Source: Bog-473 sp963807675 (GTDB lineage Bacteria > Actinomycetota > Acidimicrobiia > Acidimicrobiales > RAAP-2). From it: a stretch of 64,000 nucleotides of DNA. Under the pieces are notes generated by a model, which was given only the letters and a program-made list of their open reading frames with translations, was not told where the DNA came from and searched no databases. The DNA lies in the NCBI GenBank assembly GCA_963807675.1, contig CAWECP010000001.1, positions 1 to 64,000 of the forward strand. The letters are read 5' to 3'. A program made the position numbers and the translations under genes. Positions 35,605 through 43,786 of the stretch are shown here, in pieces (positions within the stretch are counted from its first letter, which is position 1; every line of letters starts with the position of its first letter).

Positions 35605-36884
35605 ACGCGCTCGCCCAAGTACATCCCGAGCCCCGGCGCCGGGGCGGCGTGACGCCCGAGGTGACGTGGGCCCAGATCGCCACCCGGGCACCGATCATGG
35701 TCGCCACCATGGGCTCCTACCTGGACCAACTCGAAGTCTCGGCCCGACCGGGCACCGTGGCGGCGGCCGAGATGACGCTGCGCTTCTTCGCCCATCGGGT
35801 GACAGAGGCCGACCCGAGTTGTGTGTCCGTGGCGCGCATCGCACGGCCCCACATCGAGGACTTCAAGACCTGGCTCCTCAGACGTCGGGGCAACACCGGC
35901 AAGCCCTTGGCCACCATGACGATCCGGCACCGGCTCAGCACCGTGCGCACCTTCTTCGAGCGCATCATGGAGTGGGACTACGAGGACGCCCCGGCCCGCC
36001 TGTTCATCTACATGAGCGACTTCCCGGCCCTCGACGAGCCGCTGCCCAAGTTCTTGGACGATCCCACGGCGGCCAAGTTCATGGCGGCACTCGCTCAGGA
36101 CCCCAATCTGCGCCGTCGTCTCATGGTCGAACTGTTGGCCCGCACCGGAATGCGCGTCGGCGAGCTCGCCGGGCTCCAAGACGACGCCGTGGCGCGCAAG
36201 GGGGACGGCCACCGCCTCCACATCCCCCTCGGCAAGCTGCACAACGACCGCTACGTCCCTCTCCACCCGATGCTGGTCGACCTGATCGCCGAGTACAAGG
36301 CCGTGCGCGGGCGCTCACGTTCGGGTCACCTCCTCGAGCGTGACGACGGCCGAGCCTTCGACCGGCGCACGGTGCATCGCTACGTGGCCAGCGTGGCCAA
36401 GCGGGCCGGGGTCGGTCACGTCCATCCGCACCAGTTGCGCCACACCCTCGCCACCCAGTCCATCAACCGGGGCATGAGCCTCGAAGCGATTGCCGCCTTG
36501 CTCGGGCATCGCTCAATGGACATGACGCTGGTCTATGCCCGCATCTCCGACGACACCGTCGCCGACGCGTACTTCAAGGTGACCGAAGCCGTCGAGGCCC
36601 AGTACTACGGACTCTCCGGTGCCGCCCCTGTTCGCGCAGCCGGTTCAAGCACCCCACCGCCGGTCAGCGACCATCGCCGATTGCTCGCCAATGGTCACTG
36701 CACGAGGCCGGCTCTGCTCGGCTGCGCCTTCGAGAGCGTGTGTGAGCGCTGTGGGTTCTTCGAGACTGGCCCTCAGTTCGTCACCATCTTGAAGCGCCAG
36801 CGCAAGCACGCCAATGAGCGCGGTCAGAGCGACCGCAGTCAGCTATTCGACGGCCTCATCGAAGGAGTCGCCGGCGCCCAGTGA
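35601..36884 (+). CDS. Tyrosine recombinase 2 of the element
   Basis: A 427-residue integrase. The catalytic residues are all present: Arg in LLARTGMRVGELAGL, Lys in GKLHNDRYVPLHP, HPHQLRHTLATQSINRG, LLGHRSMDMT and the Tyr in LVYARI. A C-terminal extension of about 70 residues holds a cysteine cluster (CTRPALLGCAFESVCERCG) that probably binds zinc. The first recombinase lacks this part. The ATG at 35601 is in the ATGA overlap with the first gene. Confidence 0.9.
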   Translation: MNALAQVHPEPRRRGGVTPEVTWAQIATRAPIMVATMGSYLDQLEVSARPGTVAAAEMTLRFFAHRVTEADPSCVSVARIARPHIEDFKTWLLRRRGNTGKPLATMTIRHRLSTVRTFFERIMEWDYEDAPARLFIYMSDFPALDEPLPKFLDDPTAAKFMAALAQDPNLRRRLMVELLARTGMRVGELAGLQDDAVARKGDGHRLHIPLGKLHNDRYVPLHPMLVDLIAEYKAVRGRSRSGHLLERDDGRAFDRRTVHRYVASVAKRAGVGHVHPHQLRHTLATQSINRGMSLEAIAALLGHRSMDMTLVYARISDDTVADAYFKVTEAVEAQYYGLSGAAPVRAAGSSTPPPVSDHRRLLANGHCTRPALLGCAFESVCERCGFFETGPQFVTILKRQRKHANERGQSDRSQLFDGLIEGVAGAQ

Positions 36885-37005
36885 GTGTGCTTCCATAGGA
36901 GTCAGCCCAGGACCTACGGATCACATGTATAACGCCGGGTCTGCGGCGGCTTCGGTGTTTGCTGGTCGGATCCTGTTCAATGCGGTTAGTTGCTAGTTTC
37001 CTGAC

Positions 37006-37377
37006 ATGGCCATGACGACGCGAATCTTGAGTGTCTCTATCCCTGTCACCGATCAAGATGCTGCCCTGAGGTTCTATGTCGACGTACTTGGTTGCGAGCT
37101 GCGCACCGACCTTGAGGTGTGGCCTGGTGCTCGGCTGGTCGAAGTAGTTCCGCCCGGCTCCGACATCGGGCTCGTGCTATTGCCACCCGATAGTGAGATC
37201 CCGATGGCGGTGCGCATGGGTACTAGCGATGCTGACACCGCCTACAGCCGACTTCGGGATGCGGAGGTGCAGATGCACAACGAGGAAGTGATCCACCTGG
37301 ACGGATGGCCGCCGATGTTCTTCTTCGCTGATCCGGACGGCAATGGGTTGGTCTACCTGCAGGAGACTGACAGCTGA
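37006..37377 (+). CDS. VOC-superfamily (glyoxalase/bleomycin-resistance-like) protein
   Basis: A 123-residue single VOC domain: TTRILSVSIPVTDQDAALRF, YVDVLGCELRTD, EVVPPGSDIGLVLLP, and the terminal FFADPDGNGLVYLQE with the Glu metal ligand. The ATG at 37012 is an equally good start. Function (small-molecule modification or binding) unknown. It is the last gene before repeat copy E. Confidence 0.8.
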   Translation: MAMTTRILSVSIPVTDQDAALRFYVDVLGCELRTDLEVWPGARLVEVVPPGSDIGLVLLPPDSEIPMAVRMGTSDADTAYSRLRDAEVQMHNEEVIHLDGWPPMFFFADPDGNGLVYLQETDS

Positions 37378-37395
37378 AGGGTGTCCCCGTTCGCC

Positions 37396-37602
37396 GGTTT
37401 CGCGGCGCAGTAGCTCGGCCACAAGTGACCTGTCTGCTTGCTATCGTGAGCAGTCCTGTCGGCCTTGAGCACTGGCGGTTGACCGAGCCAGTCAACCCGA
37501 ACATGACTGGCCTATTGGCTCCCTGAGCTGCGGGTCCACGCCTCGAATCAAGTTTCGGACGCCGGCCACGAGACATGGGTTTATTGAATGCTTTCCAACC
37601 TG
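37396..37602 (+). repeat. Dispersed direct repeat, copy E
   Basis: Box 1 ggtttcgcggcgcagtagct, preceded by gtgtccccgttcgcc as in copy C. Box 2 is gtctgcttgctatcgtgagc. The hairpin arms gccagtc and gactggc form a perfect 7-bp stem. Box 3 is ctgagctgcgggt and box 4 cacgagacatgggtttattg to tgctttccaacc. Box 5 is missing. It is the copy nearest the tRNA-Ile half gene. The interval 37603-37856 contains a short direct repeat (cttgccctacaa twice near 37731-37752) and no gene. Confidence 0.85.
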
Positions 37603-37856
37603 AGCAATTCCCTCATCCATAGCTCCACGTGCTCGGCAACTCGGCGCGCGCTGTCGGCCCGTCCGCAGTTGGGGCCGGCCGTAGAAAGACTGGGCACGTC
37701 GGTCTCAGTGTGCCGGTGCTGAGTCCGTCTTGCCCTACAACTTGCCCTACAAATCGCGCCAACTGCCATCGTCGGGCATCTTCGCTCGTCTACAGCATCC
37801 CTAATCAGACCGTTTTCCGCCGTCGGGTGCCGTCCAGAAAAACCCTTTGGGGCGGA

Positions 37857-37895
37857 TTATCAGTGCTGCGCTCTAACCGACTGAGCTATAGCCCC
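37857..37895 (-). tRNA. 5' half of tRNA-Ile(GAT), truncated at the anticodon loop
   Basis: On the minus strand the sequence ggggctatagctcagtcggt and onward forms a normal acceptor 5' strand, D stem-loop and anticodon 5' stem (cagca) with loop ctgataa, anticodon GAT. After the loop the sequence (tccgccccaaaggg) cannot form the anticodon 3' stem, T arm or acceptor. Only the first 39 nucleotides are present. Breaks at the anticodon loop are typical of tyrosine-integrase att sites. Confidence 0.75.
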
Positions 37896-37952
37896 GGAAG
37901 GGGATCGAGGTTACACCACGGCCGCCGGCGCCAGACCCGCTGCCGGCGCCGT

Positions 37953-39344
37953 TCAGCCGCCCTCGAGCGTCTGCGCGATCAGCGCCGCCAATGCGTCGGC
38001 TCCCGGCCCGTTGATGGCGAGGTGGGTGCCGTCCGGGCCGAACCATTGCGGGTTCTGCGCCGCCAGGGAGGCCCAGTCGGCCAGGACGGTGTTCGGGTAT
38101 TGGGAGACGCCGGTGGTGATCACTGCATTGTTGGGATCCTGCCAGGCCTGGTCGACGTGATCGTTGACGAAGACGACTCGTTTCACGCCCGAGAGGATGG
38201 CCATCATGTTGCTGAAATCGCTGGAGCTGATCGGGCCGTTGGTGCCCAGGGCCACGATCACCTGCGAGCCGAGCTGCCGTGACGCCTTCAGCTGCTGAAG
38301 GATGGCCTCTCCTGCGTCCCACTGGAGGCTCACGGCGGCATGGACGGCGACGCCGGGGATGTCCGCTTCTAGGGGGTCCTGGTAGTCGAGCATCACAGAG
38401 TCGCCCACAGCGCTCACCGAGACCGGCGGCGGCGGGACGAAGACCGGCGTTCCATAGAAACCGGAGGTGCCGTAGTTGAAGATGCCACCGTCAGCAGCGA
38501 CGAAGCGGTAGCCGCTGCCATTGGCGGTGGCCTCCATGCCGACGATCGGACCGTTCAGGACAATGCTGCCCGTCGATCCGTAGAAGGGAGCGTTGTAGGC
38601 AAAGACCCCGCCGTCTGAAGCGACGAGCCAGTAGCCAGTGGACCCAGCGTCGGAGGCCATTCCGACGACCGGCTTGTTGAGGTGGATGGAGCCGGTCGAT
38701 CCCCAAAATGGGACGCCATAGGCGAAGATGCCGCCATCCGAGGCGACCAACCAGTAGCCGCTGCCATTGGCGGCCGCCGACATGCCAACGACCGGCTTGT
38801 TGAGGGTCATTGATCCCGTCGATCCCAAGAAGGGAGCGTTGTAGGCAAAAATGCCGCCGTCAGAGGCCACCAACCAATAGCCTCCCGTTGCCGGATCGAC
38901 CGTCATGCCCACCACCGGCCGGTTGAGAGGGATGGATCCCGTCGAGCCCTGGAACTGGGCGTCACCGAAGCTGAACACGCCGCCATCGGAGGCCACGAGG
39001 TAATAACCACCTCCATCTGGGGTGGCGGCGATGCCGACGATGGGGGTGTTCAGCGTGGTCTGCTGACCGAGGTAGGGGGCGTCGCCGCAGGCGGCGACGT
39101 AGCCGTCATTGGTGACGATCCAATAACCACCATCATCGGATGTCGCGGCCATGCCCACGACTGCACTGCCATAGGGAAAATCGGCCGTCTGAGCGCAAGC
39201 AGTACCGGCGTGGGGATTGGAGGTTGCCGCTTGCCCCGGACTTGGTGACGCAGCGAACAGGTACGAGGCGGCGAGCACGAGCACCGAAGCTACAAGTACG
39301 ACTCTGGTCGGGCTGCGGGGGAGGGTTGTCGCCTGATCCATCAC
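37953..39344 (-). CDS. Secreted protein: GYWLVASDGG repeats plus SGNH-like domain
   Basis: A 463-residue protein with a signal sequence (residues 14-39) followed by about seven repeats of roughly 38 residues with the pattern GYWLVASDGGIFAYN...GSTGS..LNKPVVGM (residues 58-300), a bladed propeller-like array frequent in Acidimicrobiia. The C-terminal domain (about 315-463) begins with VGDSVMLDYQDPLE and includes GPDGTHLAINGPG, the Asp-x-x-His pattern of SGNH acyl-esterases as in OatA-type C-terminal domains. It shares that domain nearly identically with the next gene. Likely extracellular, perhaps cell-wall acting. Confidence 0.85.
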   Translation of the reverse strand: MMDQATTLPRSPTRVVLVASVLVLAASYLFAASPSPGQAATSNPHAGTACAQTADFPYGSAVVGMAATSDDGGYWIVTNDGYVAACGDAPYLGQQTTLNTPIVGIAATPDGGGYYLVASDGGVFSFGDAQFQGSTGSIPLNRPVVGMTVDPATGGYWLVASDGGIFAYNAPFLGSTGSMTLNKPVVGMSAAANGSGYWLVASDGGIFAYGVPFWGSTGSIHLNKPVVGMASDAGSTGYWLVASDGGVFAYNAPFYGSTGSIVLNGPIVGMEATANGSGYRFVAADGGIFNYGTSGFYGTPVFVPPPPVSVSAVGDSVMLDYQDPLEADIPGVAVHAAVSLQWDAGEAILQQLKASRQLGSQVIVALGTNGPISSSDFSNMMAILSGVKRVVFVNDHVDQAWQDPNNAVITTGVSQYPNTVLADWASLAAQNPQWFGPDGTHLAINGPGADALAALIAQTLEGG

Positions 39345-39456
39345 GAGAACCCCCGATATCTGTCGTCGTTCACGCGACCGAAAAAAGCATGCCAGTTCAT
39401 TTCCGTCGGTGCACGGGATGTCGCTGGCCGGGGCGGCCGTTTCCGCTGCCGCCCCT

Positions 39457-40263
39457 TCAGCCGCTCTCGAGGGTCTGCGTGATCAGCACCGCCAATGCGT
39501 CGGCGCCCGGCCCGTTGATGGCGAGGTGGGTGCCATCCGGGCCGAACCATTGAGGGTTCTGCGCCGCCAGAGAGGCCCAGTCGGCCAGGACGGTGTTCGG
39601 GTACTGGGAGACGCCGGCGGCGATCACTGCGTTGTTGGGATCCTGCCAAGGCCGGTCGACGTGTACGTTGACGAAGACGACTCGCTTCACGCCCGAGAGG
39701 ATGGCCATCATGTTGCTGAAATCGCTGGAGCTGATCGGGCCGTTGGTGCTCAGTGCCACGATTACCTGCGAGCCGAGCTGCCCTGACGCCTTCAGCTCCT
39801 GGAGGAGGGCCTCGCCCTCGTCCCACTGTCGGCTGACGGCGGCATAGACGGCGACACCGGGGATGTCTGTTTCCAGCGGGTCCTGGTAGTCGAGCATCAC
39901 GGAGTCGCCAACGGCGGTCACGGCTCCTGCACCCGCGTCCGGGGTGACCGAGACCGGCGGCGCTGCGGTCGTCGGTGGCGAGGTGGTCGTGGTGGCGGGC
40001 GGTGCCGTGGTCGTGGTGGTCGGCGGTACCGTCGTGGTCGTGGTGGTCGGCGGTGAGGTAGTTGACGAGGTGCTCGACGCCGTCGTCCCCGAGGCGACAG
40101 TCGCCGCGCTGCCTTGATGAGAGGGGGTCGCGGTCGTGGATCCCCCCGCCGCCAGCACAGCCGTCACCAAGACCAGCGCGGTCAGAATTGCGCAGTTGGC
40201 GAGGGGCACGACGCGTCGTGTCCCCGATCTGGTTTGGGCCCCTGATTCCGCAACCACCTCCAT
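39457..40263 (-). CDS. Membrane-anchored SGNH-like domain protein with Thr/Pro linker
   Basis: A 268-residue protein: N-terminal membrane anchor (residues 20-40: VPLANCAILTALVLVTAVLA), a low-complexity Thr/Ser/Pro linker (about 55-105) likely to span or bind the wall, and a C-terminal SGNH-like domain (110-268) with VGDSVMLDYQDPLE and GPDGTHLA. The domain is almost the same as in the adjacent larger protein, pointing to a tandem duplication in which the N-terminal halves were exchanged. Catalytic Ser is in GDS, His in DGTH. Confidence 0.82.
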   Translation of the reverse strand: MEVVAESGAQTRSGTRRVVPLANCAILTALVLVTAVLAAGGSTTATPSHQGSAATVASGTTASSTSSTTSPPTTTTTTVPPTTTTTAPPATTTTSPPTTAAPPVSVTPDAGAGAVTAVGDSVMLDYQDPLETDIPGVAVYAAVSRQWDEGEALLQELKASGQLGSQVIVALSTNGPISSSDFSNMMAILSGVKRVVFVNVHVDRPWQDPNNAVIAAGVSQYPNTVLADWASLAAQNPQWFGPDGTHLAINGPGADALAVLITQTLESG

Positions 40264-40289
40264 AGTTTCGCCGCGTCCGCGGCGGCTGG

Positions 40290-41120
40290 CTACCGCGCCG
40301 CCCGTCGCTCAGGCAGAACAGCGTCTTCTGGCCACAGCCTCACCGCGATCGACTGGCTCGCCGTTGCGAGCAACTCGCCCTGTTCCGACCAGAGGAACGC
40401 AGTGCCCTGTCCGTACCCACCCATGATGGCGTGGATGCGGATGTCGCAGAGCACCCATTCGGTGGGCTTCAGCTGCACCATGCGGAGGGTGTTGTCGAGG
40501 CTGCGCCCCATGGCGCGGCGCCCGATCGGTTGCGACGCCGCGCCCGACACGTAGTCGCCGAAGATGGCCAAAGTGGCGGCGGAGGGAGTCAGGTGTCCCG
40601 GAACGCGCGCCCACAGGGCTGAATCCGGAGGCCCGGGCGTTCCGTCCATCTCCTCGAACGATCTTCCACGCGCCGTCCTGGTCTCGACACTGTCCATGAT
40701 GGTGTTGCGGAAGAACTCGGGAAGGAAGCGGGGCGGGCAGTCCTCGGGTCTAGGCACGTCCGGTGGTTCGGCCCAGACGCCTTCGACTTCGAGGTCGTCC
40801 TGGCCCAGCGCGGCGTTCACGGTCATGATCTCCCGACCGTCGACCCTTCCCACCGCCCTGCCCTGCGTGACATGGCCGCCGACAGCGGCGAGTATGACCT
40901 CCCACCGGAGCTCCGCGTTCGTCAGCGCGTACGAAAGATACTGCGCGGTGGCCCACACGGTCGGTCGCCCGGAGGCCGCCTCGAGCGCGACGAGCGCGGC
41001 ACCGAGACCGCACCCCCCGAAGAGGAAGTTGCCCGGAGTCGTGAGGTGAGGAGCCACCACCATGCGCCAGTGCAAATCGTCGCCGTCGGGCTCCATGCCG
41101 AGGAAGGTCCGTGCGTCCAC
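40290..41120 (-). CDS. TesB-like acyl-CoA thioesterase (double hot-dog)
   Basis: The roughly 276-residue protein has two hot-dog halves: FGGCGLGAALVALEAASGRP with ATAQYLSYA, and the second with SATLAIFGDYVSGA, LDNTLRMVQLKPTEWVLCDI, GGYGQGTAFLWSEQGELLAT. This is the plan of the thioesterase family used for acyl-CoA hydrolysis in fatty-acid and sterol degradation. Start uncertain: I take the GTG at 41120; an ATG at 41189 is also in frame. No operon partner is evident. Confidence 0.75.
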   Translation of the reverse strand: MDARTFLGMEPDGDDLHWRMVVAPHLTTPGNFLFGGCGLGAALVALEAASGRPTVWATAQYLSYALTNAELRWEVILAAVGGHVTQGRAVGRVDGREIMTVNAALGQDDLEVEGVWAEPPDVPRPEDCPPRFLPEFFRNTIMDSVETRTARGRSFEEMDGTPGPPDSALWARVPGHLTPSAATLAIFGDYVSGAASQPIGRRAMGRSLDNTLRMVQLKPTEWVLCDIRIHAIMGGYGQGTAFLWSEQGELLATASQSIAVRLWPEDAVLPERRAAR

Positions 41121-41432
41121 GGGTGCGACCCTAGTGGGGTGCGTCACGGGGCCGACAATGCGACAGGTCCGTGAGTAACGCCTCGCCATCACGGCGATCG
41201 CCTCGGACTTCGATCGTGCTGCCACGCACCGTTGCCTCCGTCGGCGCGGCAATAGGCGGCCTTAGGAGGAGTGAGACTTGAGGTCGGTAGCTCGACACCC
41301 CCCACGGCTCGATAACCGGAGAGCCATGGCGGACACCTGCTTCCTGATCGCGGACACGATGGCGGCGGCGCCTAGAATCGCCCGGTCCCGGCAGCACACC
41401 GGATCCGGCGCACCGGAGTCCTCTGCCACACC

Positions 41433-41508
41433 GGGGGTGTAGCTCAGCTGGAAGAGCGGCGGCTTTGCAAGCCGTAGGTCGAGGGTTCGAGTCCCTTCAC
41501 CTCCACCA
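41433..41508 (+). tRNA. tRNA-Ala(TGC)
   Basis: Complete cloverleaf: acceptor GGGGGTG/CACCTCC, D stem GCTC/GAGC, anticodon loop tttgcaa (TGC), T arm with GGTTCGAGTC, and an encoded CCA end. It stands alone in the stretch 41121-41691. Confidence 0.95.
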
Positions 41509-41691
41509 AGAGGTCTTCACAATTGACCTCCACCCATCTTCACATTTGGCAGTGACATCAATTTCGGACCCCGGGGTTGAGCGCCAGAGTCCCCCGGAGC
41601 GCTGTTGTCGGACGCGCAGGAGCGGCGACAGCACGCGCTGGTCCGCGGAACGACCGTGTCTATGGCGGCTCCATTGGCAGCTCCATCGCGC

Positions 41692-41916
41692 CTAGGGCGG
41701 CGCCGGAGCCCGGGCGAGGTCGGCCAGGGTCTTGCGACGACGGGCGCGTGGTCGTGGCACTGGTGTCGCGGCCCGGCGCGCCTGATCGTCCTGGTGGGCC
41801 TCGAAGGCGTCGATGAGGTCGAAGTTCACGACGACACAGGCGCAGGCGAGGAACAGGCTGAGCGGGACGAGGCCGTCTCGACGCCAGTCCCACCGCGGCG
41901 GCGCCGGCTGCCGCAC
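41692..41916 (-). CDS. Possible small membrane protein
   Basis: A 74-residue frame with one hydrophobic segment (LVPLSLFLACACVVVNF) and a basic, Pro/Arg-rich tail. No family recognised and other open frames overlap. It is offered only because the hydrophobic segment is coherent. The rest of 41509-42195 shows nothing else. Confidence 0.3.
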   Translation of the reverse strand: MRQPAPPRWDWRRDGLVPLSLFLACACVVVNFDLIDAFEAHQDDQARRAATPVPRPRARRRKTLADLARAPAPP

Positions 41917-42195
41917 TCCAGCCGGTAAATAGGGGGGTAGAGGCCAAAAGCGGACACAGGTTTCTCCCGGAGCGCCGGATTTTTCGGAGGCCGCCAGCCG
42001 GTCACCCGCCGGCAGCCGACCGACGTTCTCTACCTATAAGAACAAGGGGTTTGGGCCCGATTTCCGACAAACTAATTTTGGCCTCGGCAAACAACTCTTT
42101 CACCAGCACAAACGCGACGACCGACCACGGGCGCGGGCGCACTCTCAGGTGCGCCCAGTTACCTCAACGTGCCCGGAGACACCCGGCGTTCGGAA

Positions 42196-42555
42196 TCAGG
42201 CCCGACCGGCCCGTCGATCCCAGTCCCGGCGAGCCGCCTCCACCCGCTCCCAGTTGGCCCCGACCCAACGATCGAACCCGGCCAGTGGTTCATCCAGTGA
42301 CCGGCCCAGGTCGGTCAGCTCATAGAGCGTGGTCGTCTCGATGTGCTCGGCGTCGAGGTGGCGGGTGATCAGCCCGTCACGCTCACCGCGTCGCAGCGTC
42401 TCGGTCAAAACTTTGTGGGCGATGCCCTCGATGCTGTCGTGGAGGTCTTGGTAGCGGCGACCGCCAGCAGTGAGCTGTCCCAAGACGGCCACCGTCCACC
42501 GACCGGCGAGTGAGTGGATCAAGAGATCGGCTGGCCGTCCGTGATCTCCGATCAC
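42196..42555 (-). CDS. HxlR-family transcriptional regulator
   Basis: A 119-residue winged-helix protein: LLIHSLAGRWTVAVLGQLTA, GGRRYQDLHDSIEGIAHKVL, TETLRRGERDGLITR, TTLYELTDLGRSLDEPLAGF. It lacks the usual N-terminal Cys of redox-sensing HxlR members. It is 25 bases downstream of the permease gene on the same strand, so it may be part of the efflux operon or a separate regulator. Confidence 0.85.
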   Translation of the reverse strand: MIGDHGRPADLLIHSLAGRWTVAVLGQLTAGGRRYQDLHDSIEGIAHKVLTETLRRGERDGLITRHLDAEHIETTTLYELTDLGRSLDEPLAGFDRWVGANWERVEAARRDWDRRAGRA

Positions 42556-42580
42556 GGCTGTGGCCCGGAAAGTCTCATGT

Positions 42581-43786
42581 TCACATGCTCCACAGGGCCT
42601 GGGTGGGTGACATGCGGGCGGCGCGTAGAGCAGGCCAGAGCCCGGCCACGGCGCCGATCAAGATCGCGGCACCGATGCCACCACCCCAGGCGAGGACGGG
42701 GATGACGACGAGTTCGTGTTTGGTGTGGGCGTAGATGGCGGTGGACAGGGCGCCGGCACCGACCCCGGCGGCGCCCCCGACGAGGGCGAGAAGGACGGCT
42801 TCGGCGAAGAACTGGACACGGATGTGCCCTCTGGTCGCGCCGAGGGCTCGGCGTAGTCCGATCTCGGAGCGGCGTTCGAGGACGGAGATGATCATGATGT
42901 TGGCGACCCCGACTGCTCCAACAAGGAGAGCGACTGCACCGAGACCCAAGAAGAGCCCGTCGAATGCGCCTTGAGCGTCAGCTTGGGCGACCAGCGCGGC
43001 CGAGGGTTGGGAGACGTCGACCTGGCTCGGGTTCTGGGGGTTGGCGGTGGCGGCGAGAAGGTTGTCGACGGCGTTGACCTGGCTGTTGTGGGCGCGCACG
43101 TAGATTGTGGAAGGGTGGCCGTCGAAGCCGAGATATTTCTCGGCGGTGGGGAAGCCGACGAGGACCGAGGTGTCGATGTCGGGAGCCAGGACGGCGGGTT
43201 TGAGGATGCCGGCCACGTAGAGCCACATGTTGGCGGCCCAGATCCGCTCGCCGGAGTAGACGCGGTCGATGCCGAGGCGCTGGGCGGCGGCCGCGCCGAG
43301 CACGGCCACGGGTTCTCGGGCGGTCGCCGCGTTGAGGTAGCTGCCTTTGGCGACGGTGGTGCCGACGGCGCTGGGCAGATCAAGGCTGGCGGCGGCGATG
43401 CCGATGGCGTTGGTGTCGATGGCGGGGACCAGTGGGCTGGCGTAGACGTTGCCGGTGACCGTGCCGGTGTCTTGCACCTCGGTGACCCCGTCGATGCCGC
43501 CGATCATGGCCGGGGCCGCTTGGGGCAGCTCGGCTGTTCCACCGCCGAAGGTCTGACCGTTCTCGACGACCAGCAGGTTGGTGCCCAGGGCCGAGATCTC
43601 GTTCAAGAGGCCGGCTGAGGCGGAGGAGGACAAGCCCAGCACGGCCACGATGGCGGCCACGCCGATGGCGATACCGAGCGCGGAGAGCCCCGCTCGGAGC
43701 TTCCGGGTGCGCAGCCCGACAGTGGACAGTCGCACGAGGTCCGACATGCGGAGCTCTCGCACCATGAGGGTCTCGGTGGCGGTCAT
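42581..43786 (-). CDS. FtsX/MacB-type ABC transporter permease
   Basis: The 401-residue protein has the MacB plan: one N-terminal span (about residues 28-58, LRAGLSALGIAIGVAAIVAV), a large extracellular domain (60-275) and three C-terminal spans (about 277-300, 330-350, 365-390; VALLVGAVGVANIMIISVLE is characteristic). MacB-type permeases act by mechanotransmission and do not translocate substrate through the membrane themselves. Its start overlaps the end of the ATPase gene (43783-43786). It works with the adjacent ATPase and adaptor. Confidence 0.9.
   Translation of the reverse strand: MTATETLMVRELRMSDLVRLSTVGLRTRKLRAGLSALGIAIGVAAIVAVLGLSSSASAGLLNEISALGTNLLVVENGQTFGGGTAELPQAAPAMIGGIDGVTEVQDTGTVTGNVYASPLVPAIDTNAIGIAAASLDLPSAVGTTVAKGSYLNAATAREPVAVLGAAAAQRLGIDRVYSGERIWAANMWLYVAGILKPAVLAPDIDTSVLVGFPTAEKYLGFDGHPSTIYVRAHNSQVNAVDNLLAATANPQNPSQVDVSQPSAALVAQADAQGAFDGLFLGLGAVALLVGAVGVANIMIISVLERRSEIGLRRALGATRGHIRVQFFAEAVLLALVGGAAGVGAGALSTAIYAHTKHELVVIPVLAWGGGIGAAILIGAVAGLWPALRAARMSPTQALWSM

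Larger units (their letters stand above)
34486..36933 (+). mobile_element. 2.45-kb element with two tyrosine recombinases and inverted termini
   Basis: The element is bounded by a perfect 16-bp inverted repeat, gttatacatgtgatcc at 34486-34501 and its complement at 36918-36933, with a weaker inner extension (both have tcctggg further in). A 4-bp sequence, gccg, flanks it directly on both sides (34482-34485 and 36934-36937) and may be a target duplication. Inside are only two overlapping tyrosine recombinase genes. The plan resembles RIT elements, which carry three such genes, and Tn554-type modules; the two-gene version with short inverted termini may be a distinct type. Confidence 0.75.

Noticed and set aside
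2979..37602. Reading the five repeats as integron attC sites
   Set aside because: No consensus core sites (RYYYAAC/GTTRRRY) in inverted arrangement and no IntI-type integrase in the window; they are left as an unclassified element.
37830..37895. Intact tRNA-Ile
   Set aside because: Sequence after the anticodon loop cannot form the anticodon 3' strand, T arm or acceptor; only the 5' half is present.
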